Of a stretch of DNA of 25,030 nucleotides, positions 15,424 to 22,106 are shown piece after piece. The stretch is taken from positions 1-25,030 of IMG/VR virus record IMGVR_UViG_3300031873_000363; one strand, 5' to 3'. How positions within the stretch are numbered: position 1 is the first letter of the stretch; every line of letters starts with the position of its first letter. The DNA is from a virus. The position numbers and the translations under genes are program-made. The notes beneath the pieces are model-generated. The model saw only the letters and a program-made list of their open reading frames with translations. It had not been told where the DNA came from and made no database searches.

Positions 15424-16773
15424 CTAATTAAATCTACTTACTCTGGGTCTCCATATTCTAGATGAACCGAGACTGTCTTCCAATGGTTCGTCATTTAATT
15501 TCCAACACGCTAAAGCAAGACTGTTGACACAATCATCTTTCTTTGATGAACCATAAATTAGGTTTTTACTTGGAGAAAAATGATAAGTAAAAGATCGTAA
15601 TTCATTGATTAATTGAGGTATTCTTGGGATTGTAATTTTTTTTCTATCAAATAGAATACCTAACTTATCTATTAGCAATGTTTTACTTTTATTTGTATAT
15701 ACAAAATCCGTATCAACATTAACCCCCATAGTCGCCAAGTCCTCAGAAAAAATATTGCCACCCGTACCAGAAGCATCAAGAATGATTTCTGCACCATTAT
15801 ATTTTTCTGAGATATCTTTAACTTTATTTCTCATAAATTCCCAAGACAAACTATTCACTCTATAAAAGGCCACTAATCTATGGGTCATTCTGTCAATAAC
15901 CGAGATGACGGTAAAGTCTTCTACTTTAGCAACGTCAACACCTAAGAAATATAAATGTCCAGTTCTTGGTTCGTCACTCCAGTCATTGACGTCTTTTATT
16001 TTTATAGTATCATCAACGCATGCCTCAAAATCTTTAAATCTTTGGCCGGCACCCTCTTGAAAACAAGCAAGATACTCCTGTTTCCAAACATCTGGTGGGG
16101 TAGATGCCTTGATAGATTTTAACTCTTCAACCGAAATAGCCGACGGATTATTTGTTCCAATAATATTTCCATCCATATCCTCTAACGCGGTTGGCGCCAT
16201 AAAAGAAACATATCCCGGATTTTCTATTCTTCCTTCTGGTGTTCCCTTCAGATAGGCATCAAAAAACCAATTAAACCCAAATGGATTTGAAATAAAAAAT
16301 GCTCTTCCTTGTTTATCCATTAAATTTGGTCGAATATATCCATCCCAAATTCCATTATCTAATCGCGACGCCTCGTCAATAATCGCTAAGTCCAATCCCT
16401 TACCTAATAAACCTGCCGGATTTTCCCCCGTCTTAGTCCATAACTTAGCACTAGTAGTTCTGTTTTCTATAATATGTTCGTGTTTGTTTACTCTGAATGG
16501 ACCCTCGTCTCCCCCAAAATGTCTATCTATCCATAGTTCAAGATATTCCCAAATACGACCAGTAAGGTCATGAGTGGGAGCAAGAATCCAGACCGCATGG
16601 TCTGGTATAAATAATTCTCTTAACGCTAGATAGGCAGCCAAAATAGTTTTTCCAACTCTTTTCCCCCCTACTACAACTGTGAATCTATCCTGATTCTTTA
16701 AGATGTCTTTTTGTATTTCATGAGGATAGAACCCTATCTGTTGTTTTATTTTGCCAAGATCTATTTGTTTCAC
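15424..16773 (-). CDS. terL: Terminase large subunit (DNA-packaging ATPase/nuclease)
   Basis: A 449-residue packaging motor. The ATPase domain has Walker A GGKRVGKT at 36-43 and Walker B LAIIDEA at 129-135 with its catalytic glutamate. The nuclease domain has LGVDVAKVEDF at 277-287 (first metal-binding aspartate 280), IILDASGTGG at 330-339 (aspartate 333) and KKDDCVNSLALA at 411-422 (final aspartates). All expected catalytic residues appear intact. It translocates DNA through the portal and cuts concatemers. It starts with GTG, sharing one base with the TAG stop of the small-subunit gene. Length and motif order are normal for the family. Confidence 0.96.
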   Translation of the reverse strand: MKQIDLGKIKQQIGFYPHEIQKDILKNQDRFTVVVGGKRVGKTILAAYLALRELFIPDHAVWILAPTHDLTGRIWEYLELWIDRHFGGDEGPFRVNKHEHIIENRTTSAKLWTKTGENPAGLLGKGLDLAIIDEASRLDNGIWDGYIRPNLMDKQGRAFFISNPFGFNWFFDAYLKGTPEGRIENPGYVSFMAPTALEDMDGNIIGTNNPSAISVEELKSIKASTPPDVWKQEYLACFQEGAGQRFKDFEACVDDTIKIKDVNDWSDEPRTGHLYFLGVDVAKVEDFTVISVIDRMTHRLVAFYRVNSLSWEFMRNKVKDISEKYNGAEIILDASGTGGNIFSEDLATMGVNVDTDFVYTNKSKTLLIDKLGILFDRKKITIPRIPQLINELRSFTYHFSPSKNLIYGSSKKDDCVNSLALACWKLNDEPLEDSLGSSRIWRPRVSRFN

Positions 16774-17486
16774 TATGCCTTACCTATTTTTAATTCTTCC
16801 ATTTCTAGACGACCCAACCTATGGTCCTGTTCCGGGAAATCTTCATCTGATTCCTTATAAATAGTATCAACAATTTCTCTCACCTTAGTTTCAGTCTGGA
16901 TTTTATCAGTAAACATTGCCTGAGTCTTCCCCATTAATTCCAGCAATCTTGTCTTCTCATGAATAGAAGACCCAGAATCATTATAAAGTTTTAGCATCTC
17001 CTTTTTAACAAAATCGGGAGTAATATCCTCAAAAGTCATAGCCGCTACTAAATCAGGGGCCTTGACTCTTATCCTTCTCAATACTTGATTAGCCAAAGCA
17101 GAAACTCTCGCTGCTTCTAGTCTTGGGTTCCCATAGTCTTTGACTTTATAAACCCCCCTATATGCTTCCTGCATACTTCCAGTAGTAGAAAGCATCATCA
17201 TAAACTTTCTTTCCTTAAGAGTGACCCTATTCTTTCTTTTAGCCGGATTCCACGGATCCCACGGTGGGGTCGTTCCCTTCTTAGGGACATATCCCTCCCA
17301 CTTTCCTGTTACCTCATTAAATGTGGCCGAAGTATTCATTATTTTTGGCTTCTTTTCTTCTGGTTTAAAAAGCGGAAGTTGTTCCGTATCTATAGCATTT
17401 TTTGCACCTTCTATAACTTTAGGCGTAGCCTCCCCATTATTTTTTTCTTCTTCCACTATTATGCCGTTGTTATTATTTTCATCCAT
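16773..17486 (-). CDS. terS: Terminase small subunit
   Basis: A 237-residue protein directly upstream of the large terminase, sharing one base with it. After a charged, low-complexity first 80 residues comes a helix-turn-helix-like region typical of small terminases: VTLKERKFMMMLSTTGSMQE, AYRGVYKV, then ARVSALANQVLRRIRV. The helical FVKKEMLKLYNDS and TRLLELMGKTQAMFTDKI segments that follow fit the oligomerisation part. It would recognise the packaging site and recruit the large subunit. The long acidic N-terminal extension (for example NNGIIVEEEKNNGEATP) is unusual. A promoter lies at 17496-17524. Confidence 0.82.
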   Translation of the reverse strand: MDENNNNGIIVEEEKNNGEATPKVIEGAKNAIDTEQLPLFKPEEKKPKIMNTSATFNEVTGKWEGYVPKKGTTPPWDPWNPAKRKNRVTLKERKFMMMLSTTGSMQEAYRGVYKVKDYGNPRLEAARVSALANQVLRRIRVKAPDLVAAMTFEDITPDFVKKEMLKLYNDSGSSIHEKTRLLELMGKTQAMFTDKIQTETKVREIVDTIYKESDEDFPEQDHRLGRLEMEELKIGKA

Positions 17487-17495
17487 ATATCATTA

Positions 17496-17524
17496 ATTAT
17501 AACACATTTAAACTCTTTTTTCAA
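17496..17524 (-). promoter_or_regulatory. Sigma-70-type promoter for the terminase genes
   Basis: TTGAAA (17519-17524), 17-base spacer ending in TGT, TATAAT (17496-17501) on the minus strand, 9 bases upstream of the small terminase ATG. It overlaps the 3' end of the frame at 17508-17762. Confidence 0.75.
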
Positions 17525-17762
17525 TAGCAGTTATACTGCGATTGACGACCGTAGAACGGTCTTCAATACTTATAGAAGTAGTAGAGACACTAATTCTCTG
17601 GTGCCCAGACCATTTTTCTACTTTTATTTGTATATCTCCACATTTATCACACTTCCAAATACACAAAACCCCCAAATATGTGGGGTAGACTCCCGCTCTT
17701 TCATAATTATGTATTTTATGAAGCGGGCTCCATACATAAGTCCGGACTTCTCCGTCCGACAT
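17508..17762 (-). CDS. Hypothetical small protein with cysteine cluster
   Basis: An 84-residue frame beginning MSDGEVRTYVWSPL. Its middle (YPTYLGVLCIWKCDKCGDIQ) contains a CxxxCxxC-like cluster that looks like part of a zinc ribbon and reads as real protein. The C-terminal third (STTSISIEDRSTVVNRS) is less convincing. It overlaps the terminase promoter at its end. The upstream region has no obvious ribosome binding site. It may be a real small zinc-binding protein or a chance frame. Confidence 0.5.
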   Translation of the reverse strand: MSDGEVRTYVWSPLHKIHNYERAGVYPTYLGVLCIWKCDKCGDIQIKVEKWSGHQRISVSTTSISIEDRSTVVNRSITAIEKRV

Positions 17763-17828
17763 GTTTATATTTAGCGCATTTATGGCTTCCAGTACGGCCT
17801 TGGCGAAATTGATCCCCTTCCTTATTTA

Positions 17829-18101
17829 TTAGGCAAACCCGCCTACCTTCATTTTCTGCTGAAGTTTTCTCAATCCCTTCTTAAATGTCTTTCTCTTTAA
17901 TAACGGGCCAAAAGCTCTTTCTTCATCCCCAAAATTACTTCTTATTGTTCCATGTATGATTCTTGGAGCCCTACCCAAGTAATTTTCACTCTCCTTAAGA
18001 ACCCCTTCCTCGGAAGGAACGGGAGAGTAATCAAAACCCGTTTGTGTTTTCCGTATTCTTGTTATTATTTTTTTATTAACTCCGATAGGCATGTTCGCCA
18101 T
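17829..18101 (-). CDS. Hypothetical small basic protein
   Basis: A 90-residue basic protein beginning MANMPIGVNKKIITRI and ending in a lysine/arginine-rich helix (LKRKTFKKGLRKLQQKMKV). No family is recognised. A strong promoter (18131-18159) lies 29 bases upstream, and the ATG is within TAATATG, the start context used by many genes on this strand. It is the first well supported gene of the minus-strand block. The 66 bases between it and the next frame hold nothing evident. Confidence 0.68.
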   Translation of the reverse strand: MANMPIGVNKKIITRIRKTQTGFDYSPVPSEEGVLKESENYLGRAPRIIHGTIRSNFGDEERAFGPLLKRKTFKKGLRKLQQKMKVGGFA

Positions 18102-18118
18102 ATTATTTTCCAGCGCAA

Positions 18119-18244
18119 TTATATATTCTTATTATACCATATTCCGCCATCATTTTCAATATCTAAAAAGGGGAGAACATCTATAACGTGTTCAAGTACA
18201 CTAGATATTCTCCAAGGTCTCTTCTCGTATCTCACGCGGGCCAA
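18119..18244 (-). CDS. Possible small ORF (TTG start, 41 residues)
   Basis: A frame starting at TTG 18244 encodes a 41-residue product beginning MARVRYEKRPWRISSV and ending DGGIWYNKNI. It lies directly downstream of the promoter at 18259-18287, which otherwise would have no gene before the next promoter. The composition looks protein-like, but the start codon is weak and no ribosome binding site is seen. The second promoter (18131-18159) lies inside its 3' half. Confidence 0.3.
   Translation of the reverse strand: MARVRYEKRPWRISSVLEHVIDVLPFLDIENDGGIWYNKNI
18131..18159 (-). promoter_or_regulatory. Sigma-70-type promoter for the 90-residue gene
   Basis: TTGAAA (18154-18159), 17-base spacer ending in TGG, TATAAT (18131-18136). 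It shares GGCGGAA within the spacer with the promoter at 18259-18287, suggesting a recent duplication or a bound factor. Confidence 0.75.
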
Positions 18245-18258
18245 GAAGTAGTCACTTT

Positions 18259-18287
18259 ATTATACCACGTTTCCGCCACTTTTTCAA
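18259..18287 (-). promoter_or_regulatory. Outermost minus-strand sigma-70-type promoter
   Basis: TTGAAA (18282-18287), 17-base spacer with GGCGGAA and ending in TGG, TATAAT (18259-18264). It reads leftwards from the junction between the two divergently transcribed arms. Confidence 0.72.
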
Positions 18288-18504
18288 TATTTCACTAGTA
18301 TATGATTATATACATGTACACAACCTGTTATGTAAGACTGAGGAAGATTTTTGAGAGAGGGAGGCCCATAACCCATACACGTTTCCCGAATCGAACCGAG
18401 GACAGTGGATGAAATAGGATTTGAGGATTTTGCTATAGAGTGGTGCCTGTTCTTTTCTTTATATGGGGGGGGGTGTATGTGATTGACAAAGCCATAGTAG
18501 GCAG
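18288..18504. other. Gene-free junction between the divergent arms
   Basis: No credible frame on either strand. The stretch holds a nine-base G run (18465-18473), a TTGACA at 18484-18489 without a good partner -10, and a GGTTCGATTC-like segment on the minus strand that does not extend to a tRNA. The switch of strand makes it a candidate for early promoters or a packaging or control site, but nothing proves this. Confidence 0.5.
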
Positions 18505-18561
18505 GCGACTATGAATATGGATAGTCGCGTGTCTGCTAGTCGACAGACACGAAGTTAACAA
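18505..18561 (+). promoter_or_regulatory. Hairpin-TTAACAA leader 1
   Basis: Two perfect 8-bp stem-loops in tandem: GCGACTAT/ATAGTCGC (18505-18528) and CGTGTCTG/CAGACACG (18528-18551), then TTAACAA (18555-18561) 10 bases before the ATG at 18572. The second stem shares CGTGTCT with leader 2. Confidence 0.65.
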
Positions 18562-18571
18562 GTAAATACAT

Positions 18572-18712
18572 ATGCACAAGCGTAAGTTCGAGGATCACGA
18601 CTGGGGCATTACAGCCCTTGTTGTGTTTGCGGTAATGACCACGCTTGCATTGCCCCCCTTGGCCATCTTCTGGGTCATATTCTACTTCCTACTTAATAAA
18701 GGAAAGAAGTAA
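18572..18712 (+). CDS. Small single-pass membrane protein (46 residues)
   Basis: A 46-residue protein. After a charged start (MHKRKFEDHDWG) it has one long hydrophobic stretch from about residue 13 to 41 (ITALVVFAVMTT, then LALPPLAIFWVIFYFLL) and a lysine tail (NKGKK). This is a typical small phage membrane protein; the proline pair in the middle may give a kinked helix or hairpin. A lysis-related or host-membrane role is possible but not shown. It is the first plus-strand gene, preceded by leader 1 and followed by a GC-rich stem-loop. Confidence 0.68.
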   Translation: MHKRKFEDHDWGITALVVFAVMTTLALPPLAIFWVIFYFLLNKGKK

Positions 18713-18750
18713 CCCACCGCCGCTCAGGGCCTTTATGGGCCTTGGCGGGG
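18713..18750 (+). promoter_or_regulatory. GC-rich nested stem-loop
   Basis: CCGCC/GGCGG encloses GGCC-TTTATG-GGCC just after the stop of the membrane protein gene. No T-run follows. It could be a weak terminator or a processing site, matching a similar CGCC-TTTAC-GGGCG hairpin at about 18964-18982. Confidence 0.5.
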
Positions 18751-18789
18751 GTGTAGTCGAACCCTAATAGTACATAGCGACAATAGAAT

Positions 18790-18951
18790 ATGGATACAAC
18801 AGATCACATGTGTATATGTGGCGACCTAAAGTCTCAGCATGTCGACGGCTTAGGACCGTGTATCATCCCAGAATGTGGGTGCAAAGAGTTCGGCCGGGAT
18901 TACGAACTGGAAGACATAAATAAGATACATCGGGAACTTACCGAGGAATAG
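18790..18951 (+). CDS. Small cysteine/histidine-rich zinc-binding protein
   Basis: A 53-residue protein beginning MDTTDHMCICGDLKSQHVDG, followed by GPCIIPECGCKEF and an acidic helix ending RELTEE. The spacing CxC, H, C, CxC matches small zinc-finger proteins common in actinophage and other phage genomes, whose function is unknown. The start has no Shine-Dalgarno sequence. It sits in the run of leader-preceded small genes, though the TTAACAA element is not seen directly before this gene. Confidence 0.7.
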   Translation: MDTTDHMCICGDLKSQHVDGLGPCIIPECGCKEFGRDYELEDINKIHRELTEE

Positions 18952-18984
18952 CGGCCACGCCTAGCGCCTTTACGGGCGTTAGGA

Positions 18985-19033
18985 CGTGTCTACTAAGACA
19001 CGACAATTATAGGATTGCTAGTATCCTTAACAA
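18985..19033 (+). promoter_or_regulatory. Hairpin-TTAACAA leader 2
   Basis: CGTGTCT-ACTA-AGACACG (18985-19002), then AGGAT/ATCCT (19011-19027) and TTAACAA (19027-19033), 6 bases before the ATG at 19040. Confidence 0.65.
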
Positions 19034-19039
19034 TTAGAT

Positions 19040-19276
19040 ATGACGAAAAAGATGGTGGAACTTACAAAGAAACTGGCTAATCTATTACAAGATGAAGTTA
19101 ATTTGGGCATGAAACTTATGAAAGAACGTGTGGAGATTGAGAAAATAGCAGATGAGAATGCCCGGATTTGTACAGAGATTGAAAAGATTAATACAGAAAT
19201 AAAGCAGGAACTTTTTGGAGATAAGCCAGCGGAAATAAACGGGAAGATAGTAGACGAGATAGTTCACTTGGCATAG
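19040..19276 (+). CDS. Hypothetical small coiled-coil protein
   Basis: A 78-residue protein that is almost entirely predicted helix with heptad-like spacing of leucine, isoleucine and valine (MVELTKKLANLLQDEVNL, then EIEKIADENARICTEI and EKINTEIKQEL). No family is recognised. The C-terminus DKPAEINGKIVDEIVHLA is less charged. It probably forms a dimer or small oligomer. It follows leader 2 and is followed by leader 3. Confidence 0.7.
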   Translation: MTKKMVELTKKLANLLQDEVNLGMKLMKERVEIEKIADENARICTEIEKINTEIKQELFGDKPAEINGKIVDEIVHLA

Positions 19277-19318
19277 TATATCGCCGTTTGGGACCCGGAA
19301 CTAGCACGGGTTTCAACG

Positions 19319-19365
19319 GGGATGCATTATCCCACTTAACAACTGTGCTAGGACAGTGCTATAAT
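19319..19365 (+). promoter_or_regulatory. Hairpin-TTAACAA leader 3 with a -10-like box
   Basis: GGGAT-GCATT-ATCCC (19319-19333), TTAACAA (19336-19342), a further ACTGT/ACAGT hairpin (19342-19357) and TATAAT (19360-19365) directly before ATG 19367. TTAACA with 18 bases to TATAAT could also be a promoter. Confidence 0.55.
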
Positions 19366-19366
19366 T

Positions 19367-19471
19367 ATGTCACAACGACAGATAGAAGTGTACGTGCAGA
19401 AGTTAGTAGCCAAAGGTTATAGAGTGACACGCTGGGCCGGTCAGAAGGCCAGTAAGAGAAGGACAGCGTAG
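19367..19471 (+). CDS. Possible small basic protein (34 residues)
   Basis: A 34-residue frame, MSQRQIEVYVQKLVAKGYRV plus a basic tail ending KASKRRTA. It resembles a short amphipathic helix with a basic C-terminus. The ATG comes one base after TATAAT and follows leader 3, which is the reason to call it. It is too short to classify. Confidence 0.45.
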   Translation: MSQRQIEVYVQKLVAKGYRVTRWAGQKASKRRTA

Positions 19472-19512
19472 TCTAGTCTGCCGGCCACATTCCTAGCGTG
19501 TGGCCCGCTGGC

Positions 19513-19570
19513 ATCTGTTCATCAATTCTGGTGAACAGATAATCAGTGTTGTGTTGGGCACTTTAAAAAC
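19513..19570 (+). promoter_or_regulatory. Hairpin leader 4 (variant without TTAACAA)
   Basis: A 9-bp stem ATCTGTTCA/TGAACAGAT (19513-19540), a smaller AGTG/CACT hairpin (19545-19562) and TTTAAAAAC just before ATG 19571. Same layout as the other leaders with a diverged element. Confidence 0.5.
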
Positions 19571-20179
19571 ATGGAAAGAGAAGCGATTGAGTCTTTTGAA
19601 CATAAGGGATTCAAGATCAGTATCTATCAGGACGAATCTTATGACCAAAGTCCAAGCGATTGGCATGACGATAATCTGTTCTTGGTGCATTATCACCGTG
19701 ATTTTGATGTCCGTAGAGATGACATAATCACGAAGGAAGATTGCGAAAGAAAAGCTGAGGGTGAAAGGATACCGCAGGACAAGAAGTATCATTTCTTTCC
19801 GACTAAGGCATATATCCACAGCGGAGTAGTGCTAGCGTTGGAAGAGAGTGGTACAATGTTCCCAGATGAGCGATGGGATGTCAGCCGCATAGGTCATGTT
19901 TTGGTTAGCAAGAAAGAAGCTAAAACCAGAAAAGTGGCATATAAACTGGCATCTGGACTCATTGAGGAATGGAATTCCTGTCTATCTGGTGATGTGTATG
20001 GATTTACGGTAACAAAGGATAATAAATGCAAGACCTGTGGCCATGTAGAAACAGAGATTCTGGATTCTTGTTGGGGATTCGTCGGAGATATGGAAGATTG
20101 CAAGAAAAAAGCAATTGTGGCTGCCATTGTGGCTGCCGAGGGTATTGTTCCAGATAAACAACTTAAGTTAGCGTTGTAA
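19571..20179 (+). CDS. Conserved phage protein of unknown function
   Basis: A 202-residue protein with segments I associate with a widespread phage/plasmid family of unknown function: SPSDWHDDNLFLVHYHRDFD, YHFFPTKAYIHSGVVLAL, RWDVSRIGHVLVSKKEA and SGLIEEWNSCLSGDVYGF. A CKTCGHVETEILDSCWGF stretch near the C-terminus carries a CxxC pair and the DSCWGF signature. It is acidic with many histidines and tryptophans. The ATG follows leader 4. No enzymatic motif is evident, and no function is claimed. Confidence 0.8.
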   Translation: MEREAIESFEHKGFKISIYQDESYDQSPSDWHDDNLFLVHYHRDFDVRRDDIITKEDCERKAEGERIPQDKKYHFFPTKAYIHSGVVLALEESGTMFPDERWDVSRIGHVLVSKKEAKTRKVAYKLASGLIEEWNSCLSGDVYGFTVTKDNKCKTCGHVETEILDSCWGFVGDMEDCKKKAIVAAIVAAEGIVPDKQLKLAL

Positions 20180-20192
20180 TTCCACGCTTGGC

Positions 20193-20249
20193 TCATTATT
20201 CCCAGCACAATAATGAGTCAGCATGGGACTATAATGTCCCAGTTAACAA
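20193..20249 (+). promoter_or_regulatory. Hairpin-TTAACAA leader 5
   Basis: An 8-bp stem TCATTATT/AATAATGA (20193-20216), then GGGAC-TATAAT-GTCCC (20225-20240) and TTAACAA (20243-20249), 7 bases before ATG 20257. Confidence 0.65.
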
Positions 20250-20256
20250 AAAGACC

Positions 20257-20457
20257 ATGAAGAAAACAAAGCTTCAGGTCTTGACCTTCAGGAGTGAATC
20301 CAAATCACGCCCGGGTTCATTCTATAAGGTGATGCGGCATGGTGATGGCCTCTGGTCTTGCCGACGAGAAGACAATGGCTATCCGTGCAAGGGCTGGATG
20401 TGGCGCAAAACCTGCGACCATATCGTAAGGTGTCGCCAGAAGGTTAAGAAGAGCTAG
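20257..20457 (+). CDS. Small SWIM-like zinc-binding protein
   Basis: A 66-residue protein from ATG 20257; an in-frame upstream start at 20188 would run through the leader hairpins and is rejected. The sequence GLWSCRREDNGYPCKGW followed by RKTCDHIVRCRQKVKK resembles a SWIM-type zinc finger (C, C, CxH), with an aromatic strand YKVMRHGDGLW before it. SWIM fingers bind DNA or proteins. The match is by eye only. It may be a minimal nucleic-acid-binding protein. Confidence 0.65.
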   Translation: MKKTKLQVLTFRSESKSRPGSFYKVMRHGDGLWSCRREDNGYPCKGWMWRKTCDHIVRCRQKVKKS

Positions 20458-20468
20458 CAGACACGCAT

Positions 20469-20528
20469 CCCGAGACAGATAAAGGCTATCTCGGGGAGCG
20501 TGGCTACAAGCCACGGTGAACCTTACAA
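20469..20528 (+). promoter_or_regulatory. Hairpin leader 6 (TTACAA variant)
   Basis: CCCGAGA/TCTCGGG (20469-20495) and CGTGGC-TACAA-GCCACG (20499-20515), then TTACAA (20523-20528). The downstream gene starts at ATG 20564, or at GTG 20516 directly after the second stem. Confidence 0.5.
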
Positions 20529-20563
20529 ACTGGATATGGACTGGAAACAGAATTACAAGAAGT

Positions 20564-21094
20564 ATGACTACACCAATCAGCGACCTGCAAAAAGGCAGGT
20601 TAGAGAAAATCGTTATAGAGAATAATACCTATAACCGATTTTATGAGGTCAAGCATTCTGAGGTAGATTCAACTCTGGTTGCCAGAAACCATAACGATAT
20701 ACTCGCTTCGGAAGCGGCAAGAAAAGCCGAGAATAAACTATCCGAGGATAATAAGAAAATCCTAGATGCCTTGGAAAGTAAGAATTCAAAGGCGTTAGAT
20801 GCTTTAAGGAAGGAACAACAGGCGGAATATGATGCAGTAAGGGATACACAAAGAAAAGAAGAAAATACCTTAAGCACTAAAGCAAAGCAGTTAGAGAGTA
20901 AACTGCAAAAGGCCGGCCTGACAGAAGAGTATGTTTATGGTAGTTATGATTCTGATAGGAAAATCTGGACACCAGATGTCAACAGATTCAAGGATGCGTA
21001 TGTAGCTTGGATGAGAGATTTAAGAGCCCAGATTATTACCGCCACTTCGGCGGAGGAAGCCAAGAAATTGGTTGACGAATTTCTGCTCAAGTAA
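20564..21094 (+). CDS. Hypothetical coiled-coil protein
   Basis: A 176-residue protein from ATG 20564; a GTG at 20516 would add 16 residues but lies in the leader. The central 80 residues are highly charged helix (SEAARKAENKLSEDNKKIL, LDALRKEQQAEYDAVRDTQR) typical of a coiled coil. The C-terminal part (SDRKIWTPDVNRFKDAYVAW) may form a small globular region. No family is recognised. It could be a structural or host-interaction protein; nothing decides this. Confidence 0.68.
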   Translation: MTTPISDLQKGRLEKIVIENNTYNRFYEVKHSEVDSTLVARNHNDILASEAARKAENKLSEDNKKILDALESKNSKALDALRKEQQAEYDAVRDTQRKEENTLSTKAKQLESKLQKAGLTEEYVYGSYDSDRKIWTPDVNRFKDAYVAWMRDLRAQIITATSAEEAKKLVDEFLLK

Positions 21095-21149
21095 ATTAAC
21101 TAGATTCTGATTCCCAGTTCCGTGTCCAGTTTGTAGGGTTCACAATAAT

Positions 21150-21173
21150 AGTAGGGTGATTGCTACTTAACAA
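21150..21173 (+). promoter_or_regulatory. Hairpin-TTAACAA leader 7
   Basis: AGTAG/CTACT stem (21150-21167) running directly into TTAACAA (21167-21173), 4 bases before ATG 21178. Confidence 0.6.
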
Positions 21174-21177
21174 AATT

Positions 21178-21387
21178 ATGATAGTAAAAAGAAGCCAACT
21201 ATTCTTTAAACACGGCTATCAGTTGCTACCAATAACCCCCGACCAAGCAGAAAATTTGGAACTTAACGAGCAGGCATATTGTAAGGCAACACCCGATAGC
21301 CCCGCTTGCCCAGTTGTAATTACAAAGTGTTTTGAAGGGGCAGAAAAGTTTGAAGTTGATGTTGAAGTTAGCGTTATTTACCGATAG
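21178..21387 (+). CDS. Hypothetical small protein
   Basis: A 69-residue protein beginning MIVKRSQLFFKHGYQL. It has alternating hydrophobic strands (CPVVITKCFEGAEKFEVDVE, then VSVIYR) and three cysteines. It is probably a small beta-rich fold, of no family I recognise. The ATG is preferred over an upstream TTG at 21160 because TTAACAA lies between them, as at the other leader-preceded genes. Confidence 0.6.
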   Translation: MIVKRSQLFFKHGYQLLPITPDQAENLELNEQAYCKATPDSPACPVVITKCFEGAEKFEVDVEVSVIYR

Positions 21388-21428
21388 TTGCTAGTGCCGA
21401 TAATTTGTTCAATCACCAGATTGTCAGC

Positions 21429-21463
21429 ACTACGGAACTATTGAGTTCCAAGTAGTTTAACAA
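21429..21463 (+). promoter_or_regulatory. Hairpin-TTAACAA leader 8
   Basis: A two-part stem: ACTAC (21429-21433) with GTAGT (21452-21456), enclosing GAACT-ATTG-AGTTC (21435-21448), followed immediately by TTAACAA (21457-21463). The ATG is 28 bases further on (21492), preceded by a GGTGG that could serve as a ribosome binding site. Confidence 0.65.
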
Positions 21464-21491
21464 CCTTGAATAGCGGCAAGGTGGATAAATT

Positions 21492-21884
21492 ATGGGTAAA
21501 AATCTGTGCGGCAAAACCGTAAGCCGTGAAAACGCTTATGAAGTTTGGCAAAGCAGAGATGGTAGTTGGACTTGGTATGTCCTCAAGAAGTGGCAGGCAG
21601 ATGATGACAAGCCGTATGCCCGATGGTTCTGTGATGTAGTTACTCCGATTGTCCCCGAAGGAGAAATGGGAGATGTCTATGTCAAAGAAATCAAAGAGAA
21701 TGCGGTTAGGATAAAACCAGAACCAGAATATCTGAAAAATCCTTGTCCCGTATGTAAAGAGGAAATGATTGGACTTCATCATCATGAGGATAAGACATTG
21801 CCCGAAAATGCTAAAGACATAATTATGTCTGACCTCGGATTAACCGAGGATGAAGCAGAGAGAGCAATAGAGGATTTCCAATGA
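21492..21884 (+). CDS. Hypothetical protein with zinc-ribbon-like segment
   Basis: A 130-residue protein. The first 85 residues are beta-rich with several tryptophans (YEVWQSRDGSWTWYVLKKW, ARWFCDVVTPIVPEG). A CPVCKEEMIGLHHHEDK segment (about 86-102) could bind zinc through two cysteines and histidines. The C-terminus is an acidic helix (GLTEDEAERAIEDF). A GGTGG sits about 8 bases before the ATG, one of the few Shine-Dalgarno-like sequences seen. It overlaps the next gene by 4 bases (ATGA), so the two are co-translated. Confidence 0.7.
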   Translation: MGKNLCGKTVSRENAYEVWQSRDGSWTWYVLKKWQADDDKPYARWFCDVVTPIVPEGEMGDVYVKEIKENAVRIKPEPEYLKNPCPVCKEEMIGLHHHEDKTLPENAKDIIMSDLGLTEDEAERAIEDFQ

Positions 21885-22063
21885 CCAAGTTCTATTGCGA
21901 CAAGTGTAGCAAACCTATCCCGAAAGTAATCCGTTGCACTTTCACTATCCGCGACCCACGAAAGGTTTATGCCAAAAGCAAAAGAACCTTCATTCAGACC
22001 CAACATATTGAGGTCTGCAAAGGGTGCATGTTGAAGTTAAAGAAGGTAATGGAGATAGGTTAG
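21881..22063 (+). CDS. Small zinc-ribbon protein
   Basis: A 60-residue protein with one CDKC pair at residues 6-9 and a second CKGC pair near 46-49, separated by a basic strand-rich region (KVIRCTFTIRDPRKVYAKSK). This is a standard four-cysteine zinc ribbon. It overlaps the preceding gene by ATGA, and an AGAGG about 8 bases upstream may serve as its ribosome binding site. Function unknown; such proteins often bind nucleic acid or a protein partner. Confidence 0.7.
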   Translation: MTKFYCDKCSKPIPKVIRCTFTIRDPRKVYAKSKRTFIQTQHIEVCKGCMLKLKKVMEIG

Positions 22064-22106
22064 TCCTTACCGAATATTAGTCCCACCGCTATACTAGTGT
22101 TCGGGA

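Noticed and set aside
18380-18450. tRNA gene on the minus strand suggested by GGTTCGATTC
   Set aside because: The presumed T stem has a mismatch, and no acceptor stem, D arm or anticodon arm can be drawn upstream.
18484-18512. Plus-strand promoter from TTGACA at 18484
   Set aside because: No reasonable -10 at 16-18 bases; the nearest TATGAA is about 21 bases away.
20188-20256. N-terminal extension of the SWIM-like protein
   Set aside because: The extension would be translated from the hairpins and TTAACAA of leader 5; ATG 20257 matches the leader-to-start spacing of the other genes.
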